64,000 nucleotides of DNA from Clostridium tetanomorphum (lineage in GTDB: Bacteria > Bacillota > Clostridia > Clostridiales > Clostridiaceae): assembly GCF_017873215.1 (NCBI RefSeq), contig NZ_JAGGKA010000006.1, positions 1 to 64,000 on the forward strand, written 5' to 3'. Numbering within the stretch: position 1 is the stretch's first letter; the number at the start of each line of letters is the position of its first letter. The position numbers were made by a program, and so were the translations under genes. Positions 58,673-64,000 of the stretch are shown piece after piece. The notes under the pieces were generated by a model. It did not search any database, was not told the DNA's origin, and was given only the letters and a program-made list of their open reading frames with translations.

Positions 58673-61600
58673 TTAGAAGTTTTCAGACATTTTTTTATAG
58701 GTGACATATCTTTCCTTTGCATGCTTTTCTGCCGCAGCAAACATTTCTTCTGCGACTTCTGGAAATACATTAGCTAATGAAGTATACCTTATTTCTCCCT
58801 TGATAAAATCTTGGAAGGATGCTTCTGGCTCTTTAGATTCAAGAATAAATGCATTCTTTCCTTCTTCTTTTAACATTGGGTTATATCTATATAGATGCCA
58901 GTATCCTGCAGCTACAGCTTTCTTTTCTTCTGCTACACTGCTTCCCATACCTGACTTTATGCCATGATTTATACAAGGTGCATAAGCAATTATTAAAGAT
59001 GGTCCTTTATATTCTTCAGCTTCTCTTATTACTTTTAATGTTTGATTCATATTAGCTCCCATAGCTATTTGAGCTACGTATACATATCCATAACTCATAG
59101 CCATAAGTCCTAAATCTTTTTTTCTTATTCTCTTCCCTGCTGCGGCAAATTTAGCTACTGCTGCAGTAGGTGTAGATTTAGACATCTGTCCTCCAGTGTT
59201 GGAATAAACCTCTGTGTCTAATACAAGTACATTCACATCGTCTCCTGATGCCAATACTTGATCTAATCCACCAAAACCAATATCATAAGCCCAGCCATCT
59301 CCACCAATTATCCATATAGATTTCTTAGTAAGATAATCTTTCTTATCCATTATTTCTTTTAATATTGGATCCTTAGCATAATCCTCTTTTTTTAATATTT
59401 CTATAATATTTTCTGAGGCATACTTAGATTTTTCTCCATCTTCCATTGAATCTAACCAATTTGTAAACGCTGCCTTTATTTCTTCCTTATAATTGTTTGT
59501 ATTTAGAGCTTCTCTAATTAATTCTTCTAATCTTTCTCTAATATGTTTAGTAGCTAAATACATTCCGTATCCATATTCTGCATTATCCTCGAATAAAGAA
59601 TTTCCCCATGCGGGTCCTTGACCTTTGCTATTTGTAGTATATGGATTAGATGGAGCACTTCCCGCCCAAATAGATGAACAGCCTGTAGCATTAGCAATCA
59701 TCATTCTATCTCCATATAGCTGAGTTATAAGTTTAACATAAGCAGTTTCTCCACACCCTGGGCAAGCTCCATTAAACTCTAACAATGGCTTTTTAAATTG
59801 ACTACCTTTAACAGTATATATATCCATAGGAGATTGTTGATCTTCAATAGTCACTGCAAAATCCCAATTATCATTTTCCATTTCTATTTCTTCTTCTGCT
59901 GGCTTCATAATTAAAGCTTTTCCTGGAGCTGGACATATATCAGCGCAATTACCACACCCAGTACAATCTAGTGGATCAACTTGAATTCTATATTGATAAT
60001 TTTCAAGCCCCTTACCTGTTGCCTGCTTAGTCTTAAATGTATCAGGAGCTTTCTTTAAGTCTTCCTGGGTAAGTAAGAATGGTCTTACAGTAGAATGTGG
60101 GCAAATATACGAACACTGATTACATTGAATACATCTATCAATTTGCCATTCTGGAATAAGTACTGCTATTCCTCTTTTTTCATAAGCTGTAGTTCCTAAT
60201 GGGAATGAACCATCTTCCATTCCAAGAAAAGCACTTACAGGTAGTTCATCACCCTCATGTCTTGCCATAGGTATTTGAATATTTTTTACAAAATCTGGAA
60301 CACTTCTTTCTACAACCTTTTCCTGCACTGCATTCTTCCATGACTCAGGAACATTTATCTTTATCAATCCATTTATTCCTTCATCAACCGCTTTCTTATT
60401 CATTTCAACAATTTTTTCGCCTTTTTTACCATAAGTAGTTTGTATGGAATCTTTTAAATATTTTGCTGCATCTTCTATAGGTATTATATTAGCTAATTTA
60501 AAGAAGGCAGATTGCATTACCATATTTATTCTTCCACCAAGACCAATACTTCTAGCAATACTTATAGCATCTATTACATAAAAATTAATATCATTTTCAG
60601 CAATATATTTTTTTAGATAACTTGGTAACTTTTCGTCTAATTCTTTTTCTTCTTTCCATGGACAATTTAATACAAATGTTCCACCTTTCTTTAATCCTTT
60701 TAATAAATCATAATTATACAAGAAAGATTTATTATGACAAGCTATATAATCTGAATTAAATACTAAGTAAGCCGATCTTATTGGCTTTTTACCAAATCTT
60801 AAGTGGGAAACTGTAGTACCTCCAGATTTTTTACTGTCATATGAGAAATATGCCTGAGCATATAAATCTGTTTTATCTCCTATTATTTTAACTGCAGTTT
60901 TATTTGCTCCTACAGTTCCATCAGATCCAAGTCCCCAGAACTTACAGCTTATAGTTCCTTCTGGCGTAGTATTTACTATTCCTTCTGAAGGAATAGATGT
61001 ATTAGTTACATCATCTACTATTCCTATAGTAAAATGATCCTTAGGATCATCTTTTTGTAGATTTCTAAATACTGCAATTAATTCTGAAGGCGTTGTATCT
61101 TTAGATCCTAGTCCATATCTTCCACCAACTATTATAGGTTTACTTTCTTTTTTATAAAACAATTTTGCTATATCTAAGTACAAAGGTTCTCCTATAGAAC
61201 CAGGCTCCTTTGTTCTATCTAAAACTGCAATTTTTTCTACAGTTTTTGGTAATACATTAAAGAAATACTTTTCTGAGAAAGGTCTATATAGATGTACTTT
61301 TATAAATCCTACCTTTTCTCCTTGAGTTAACATATAATCAACAGTTTCTTCTAAAGTATCACATACAGATCCCATAGCGATTATCACATATTTTGCATCT
61401 TCTGCACCGTAGTAATCAAATGGGTGATATTCTCTTCCTGTTATATTCTTTATTTCTTTCATATATTCTTCTACTATATCAGGCACTGCATCATAAAACT
61501 TATTGGAAACTTCTCTTCCTTGAAAATATATATCAGGATTTTGAGCTGTTCCTCTAAGAGTAGGGTGCTCTGGATTTAATGCTCTTTTTCTAAATTCATC

Positions 61601-62200
61601 TATAGCTTTATAATCAACTAACTTTGCTACATCTTCATATTGAATTACTTCTACCTTTTGATATTCATGAGAAGTTCTGAAGCCATCAAAAAAATGTAAA
61701 AATGGTATCCTGGACTTTATTGCTGATAAATGAGAAATAAATCCTAAATCCATTACTTCTTGAACACTTGAAGATGCCAGCATAGCAAATCCCGTTTGTC
61801 TGCAGGCCATTACGTCTTGATGATCCCCAAAAATGGATAATGCATGAGCTGCAATAGCACGAGCACTTACATGGAAAACACCTGGTAACAATTCTCCTGC
61901 TATTTTATACATGTCAGGTATCATAAGCAAAAGTCCTTGTGACGCAGTATAAGTAGTAGTCAAAGCTCCTGCTGCTAAAGAGCCATGCACTGCTCCTGCT
62001 GCTCCTGCTTCAGATTGCATTTCTGCTATCTTTACCCTTTGACCAAATATATTCTTTTTACCATGAGCAGACCATTCATCTACCCCTTCTGCCATTGGAC
62101 TAGACGGAGTAATAGGAAATATAGCTGCAACCTCAGTAAAAGCATAAGATGCATATGCTGCTGCACCATTTCCATCCATTGTTTTCATTATTTTTTTCAT
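58673..62200 (-). CDS. nifJ: pyruvate:ferredoxin oxidoreductase (one-chain PFOR)
   Basis: The 1175-aa enzyme oxidatively decarboxylates pyruvate to acetyl-CoA and CO2 and reduces ferredoxin, the central reaction of clostridial energy metabolism. The N-terminus (MDGNGAAAYASYAFTEVAA) is the pyruvate/TPP domain I. Two 4Fe-4S motifs are visible near 690-760 (CIQCNQCSYICPHS and CTGCGNCADICPAPG), and the TPP domain has CPGCGETAYVKL, ATGCSSIW and GGDGWAYDIGFGG. The length is that of the homodimeric enzyme. ATG with AAGGAGG upstream. Confidence 0.97.
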   Translation of the reverse strand: MKKIMKTMDGNGAAAYASYAFTEVAAIFPITPSSPMAEGVDEWSAHGKKNIFGQRVKIAEMQSEAGAAGAVHGSLAAGALTTTYTASQGLLLMIPDMYKIAGELLPGVFHVSARAIAAHALSIFGDHQDVMACRQTGFAMLASSSVQEVMDLGFISHLSAIKSRIPFLHFFDGFRTSHEYQKVEVIQYEDVAKLVDYKAIDEFRKRALNPEHPTLRGTAQNPDIYFQGREVSNKFYDAVPDIVEEYMKEIKNITGREYHPFDYYGAEDAKYVIIAMGSVCDTLEETVDYMLTQGEKVGFIKVHLYRPFSEKYFFNVLPKTVEKIAVLDRTKEPGSIGEPLYLDIAKLFYKKESKPIIVGGRYGLGSKDTTPSELIAVFRNLQKDDPKDHFTIGIVDDVTNTSIPSEGIVNTTPEGTISCKFWGLGSDGTVGANKTAVKIIGDKTDLYAQAYFSYDSKKSGGTTVSHLRFGKKPIRSAYLVFNSDYIACHNKSFLYNYDLLKGLKKGGTFVLNCPWKEEKELDEKLPSYLKKYIAENDINFYVIDAISIARSIGLGGRINMVMQSAFFKLANIIPIEDAAKYLKDSIQTTYGKKGEKIVEMNKKAVDEGINGLIKINVPESWKNAVQEKVVERSVPDFVKNIQIPMARHEGDELPVSAFLGMEDGSFPLGTTAYEKRGIAVLIPEWQIDRCIQCNQCSYICPHSTVRPFLLTQEDLKKAPDTFKTKQATGKGLENYQYRIQVDPLDCTGCGNCADICPAPGKALIMKPAEEEIEMENDNWDFAVTIEDQQSPMDIYTVKGSQFKKPLLEFNGACPGCGETAYVKLITQLYGDRMMIANATGCSSIWAGSAPSNPYTTNSKGQGPAWGNSLFEDNAEYGYGMYLATKHIRERLEELIREALNTNNYKEEIKAAFTNWLDSMEDGEKSKYASENIIEILKKEDYAKDPILKEIMDKKDYLTKKSIWIIGGDGWAYDIGFGGLDQVLASGDDVNVLVLDTEVYSNTGGQMSKSTPTAAVAKFAAAGKRIRKKDLGLMAMSYGYVYVAQIAMGANMNQTLKVIREAEEYKGPSLIIAYAPCINHGIKSGMGSSVAEEKKAVAAGYWHLYRYNPMLKEEGKNAFILESKEPEASFQDFIKGEIRYTSLANVFPEVAEEMFAAAEKHAKERYVTYKKMSENF

Positions 62201-62317
62201 AATTCAACCTCCTTATGTAAAATTACAATACATATAGTTTATTATTGGGTTAATATTTATTTTTTATGTACCAAAAAATATGCTTTTTCCTATATAGATT
62301 TTGTATAAAAAATCATA

Positions 62318-62355
62318 AATAAAAAAACTAGCTCATAATACTTAAGAGCTAGTTT
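62318..62355 (-). terminator. terminator of the sdaA operon
   Basis: A 10-bp stem (62325-62334 with 62346-62355) followed by a T-run on the minus strand, 6 bp after the sdaAA stop codon. Confidence 0.85.
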
Positions 62356-62361
62356 CGTTTT

Positions 62362-63234
62362 TTACTTAAATATTTCTTTTTTTAATTTTAAAGCTGTTGG
62401 AGTAATAGCTATACCTCCTAATGCAGTCTCTCTTAATTCTGGAGATAATTGTTTTCCAACCTTATACATTGCCCAAACTACTTCATCAAAAGGTATCATA
62501 CTTTTAACTCCGCTCATAACAATATCTGCAGTAGTAAGTGCATTTACTGTTCCAGCAATATTTCTCTTAGCACAGGGTACTTCTACAAGCCCAGCTACAG
62601 GATCACATACAAGTCCTAATATATTTTTTATAACTATGGCTGCTGCATCCAAAGCTTGCTCAACAGTTCCTCCCATCATTTCTACTACTGCTGCTGATGC
62701 CATGGCAGCTGCTGATCCACATTCCGCTTGGCACCCTCCTTCTGCTCCTGATAAGGTAGCATTTTTAGCTATTATAATTCCCACTCCCGAAGCAGTAAAT
62801 AATGCATTAACTAATTCTTCTTCTGATTTATTTAGCTTTTCTCCTGCTGATATTATTACTGCTGGTAAAATTCCACAAGAACCAGCTGTTGGACAAGCAA
62901 CTATTTTTCCCATAGCTGCATTAACCTCTGAAGATGATATAGCTCTTGCCATTGCTCTTACCATAAATTCTCCAGTTAAAGTTTTTCCACTATCTGCAAA
63001 TTCTTTAAGTTTTACAGCATCTCCTCCTATAAGTCCGCTTACAGATCTTACCTGATTTTCTTGAGCAAACTCTGATGAATTTTTCATTACATTTAAATTT
63101 TGAGCCATTTTATCCATAATCTTTTTTCTATCAATACCACTTTTAGATATCTCTTCTCTTATTGTATATTCACTTATAGTTAAACCTTCTTTTTTACATA
63201 TTTCTATCAATTCTTTGCCGCTACTAACAAACAT
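62362..63234 (-). CDS. sdaAA: L-serine ammonia-lyase, alpha subunit
   Basis: The 290-aa subunit deaminates L-serine to pyruvate with the beta subunit. It has the iron-sulfur enzyme pattern: CPTAGSCGILPAV (about 140), EGGCQAECGSAAAMASAA (about 174) and CDPVAGLVEVPC (about 216), with the Cys ligands of a 4Fe-4S cluster. ATG 63234 is chosen because AAGGAGAT lies 9 nt upstream, at the end of the beta-subunit gene; TTG 63255 lies on that site. The product feeds PFOR next door. Confidence 0.95.
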   Translation of the reverse strand: MFVSSGKELIEICKKEGLTISEYTIREEISKSGIDRKKIMDKMAQNLNVMKNSSEFAQENQVRSVSGLIGGDAVKLKEFADSGKTLTGEFMVRAMARAISSSEVNAAMGKIVACPTAGSCGILPAVIISAGEKLNKSEEELVNALFTASGVGIIIAKNATLSGAEGGCQAECGSAAAMASAAVVEMMGGTVEQALDAAAIVIKNILGLVCDPVAGLVEVPCAKRNIAGTVNALTTADIVMSGVKSMIPFDEVVWAMYKVGKQLSPELRETALGGIAITPTALKLKKEIFK

Positions 63235-63235
63235 A

Positions 63236-63919
63236 TTAAATATCTCCTTCCACAATAGGATTTATAAATTTTACATTTTCAATTTCAGGAATTACTTTTA
63301 TTTTGTCAATTATTTCATGAGATATTAAACTATCAGTTTCTAAAGCCATAGTAGCCTGTTTCCCTCTACTATTTCTATAAACTCTCATATTTGCGATATT
63401 CATCTTTTCCTCGTATAATATGGAAGTTATTTTAGATATTACACCTGGCATATCTCTGTGCTGCGTAAGTAATGTTGGATATTCCCCTGTAAACTCTACT
63501 TCTTGTCCCTCTATATCAAATATAACTATATTTCCTCCTCCTATTGATGAACCAGATACTTCTGATGACTGACCATCATCTTTAGTTATTATAAATTTTA
63601 CCGTATTAGGATGTACATCTCCTAAATCTGTCTCAATAAATACTACCTCAATTCCTTCCTTCTCAGCTATTAAAAAAGAGTCTTTTAAATTTTCATCCCA
63701 AGGATCCATTCTAAGAATTCCTGCCACTAAAGCTTTATCTGTACCATGTCCTTTATAAGTTTTTGCAAAAGAACCATGAAGTAAAAATTGAACTTTTTTT
63801 ATTTTTCCTCCTGCAATTATACTAGCTACTTTAGCAAGTCTTGCAGCTCCAGCTGTGTGTGAACTAGAAGGTCCTATCATTATTGGTCCAACTATGTCAA
63901 ACACTCCAAAATCCTTCAT
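63236..63919 (-). CDS. sdaAB: L-serine ammonia-lyase, beta subunit
   Basis: The 227-aa subunit has the N-terminal domain (FDIVGPIMIGPSSSHTAGA) and a C-terminal ACT domain (about 150-220, TQHRDMPGVISKITSILYE) that may sense amino acids. Its stop codon is 1 bp before the alpha-subunit ATG, so the pair is coupled. ATG with AGGGAGG upstream. Confidence 0.95.
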   Translation of the reverse strand: MKDFGVFDIVGPIMIGPSSSHTAGAARLAKVASIIAGGKIKKVQFLLHGSFAKTYKGHGTDKALVAGILRMDPWDENLKDSFLIAEKEGIEVVFIETDLGDVHPNTVKFIITKDDGQSSEVSGSSIGGGNIVIFDIEGQEVEFTGEYPTLLTQHRDMPGVISKITSILYEEKMNIANMRVYRNSRGKQATMALETDSLISHEIIDKIKVIPEIENVKFINPIVEGDI

Positions 63920-64000
63920 AAATTTTCCTCCCTTATATTCAATTAACCATTATATTATGCATATATTCTTTCACATTACACTTAATTTTTCATGATTATA
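63920..64000 (-). promoter_or_regulatory. upstream region of the sdaAB-sdaAA operon, cut by the window edge
   Basis: AT-rich sequence with the AGGGAGG ribosome binding site of sdaAB. No clear promoter can be assigned within the 80 bp available. Confidence 0.4.

Noticed and set aside
62636-63055. Plus-strand reading frame of 139 codons opposite sdaAA
   Set aside because: It is the antisense shadow of a Gly/Ala-rich conserved enzyme region and shows no family likeness.

Overview
The window is low-GC, AT-rich DNA with short intergenic gaps, strong AGGAGG-type ribosome binding sites and many intrinsic terminators. The gene content (V-type ATPase, one-piece pyruvate:ferredoxin oxidoreductase, flavodiiron protein, SpoVB-like and DacF-like genes, two-subunit serine dehydratase, a DUF3787 protein) points to a spore-forming anaerobic Clostridium. 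The species is not settled from sequence alone.

Left part (1-7.3 kb): glpX, an Fe-S flavoprotein reductase, an acidic hypothetical protein, a flavodiiron O2/NO reductase, a HelD-like helicase, an ECF transporter S component and a small orphan gene, nearly all on the minus strand. From 7.5 to 16.1 kb there is a complete nine-gene V-type ATPase operon (minus strand, order H-I-K-E-C-F-A-B-D). Its proteolipid carries every residue of the sodium site known from Enterococcus hirae NtpK. From 16.2 to 31.9 kb lie chromosomal genes: a B12-binding radical SAM protein, a methyltransferase-like protein, a zinc phospholipase C-fold protein without a signal peptide, a rubrerythrin-like protein, a glutamate/aspartate symporter, two lipid-flippase-like proteins facing each other, a pseudouridine synthase, an M20 amidohydrolase, an unusually long FtsA-like ATPase and a PcrA-like helicase.

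The accessory core (about 31.9-50.2 kb, all minus strand) is a type VII secretion (T7SSb) locus. The machinery runs esxA, essA, esaB, essB, essC, esaA. It is followed by effector cassettes. Cassette 1 has three small helical WXG100-like partners, a 427-aa LXG-like toxin with a glycine-rich hydrophobic C-terminus, and a polytopic membrane protein that is the probable immunity factor. Behind it sit decayed duplicates: a toxin-tip fragment, a second immunity gene broken by one inserted base, a DUF4176 gene, the 3' end of a third immunity copy and a truncated DUF4176 copy. Cassette 2 has two small helical proteins, a 553-aa toxin with an N-terminal WXG-like region and a C-terminal serine lipase region (GHSKGG), and a membrane-anchored ankyrin-repeat protein as probable immunity factor. 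The lipase toxin/ankyrin pair and the decaying immunity array are the most interesting content. A 600-bp gene-free scar with two imperfect hairpins and two orphan reading-frame ends follows.

Right part (50.6-64 kb): pncB, two small proteins, a Nudix hydrolase, a DacF-type D,D-carboxypeptidase, an ABC-F ATPase, a zinc alcohol dehydrogenase, a DUF3787 peptide, pyruvate:ferredoxin oxidoreductase and the serine dehydratase pair sdaAB-sdaAA. No tRNA, rRNA, CRISPR array, intact insertion sequence or prophage was recognised.
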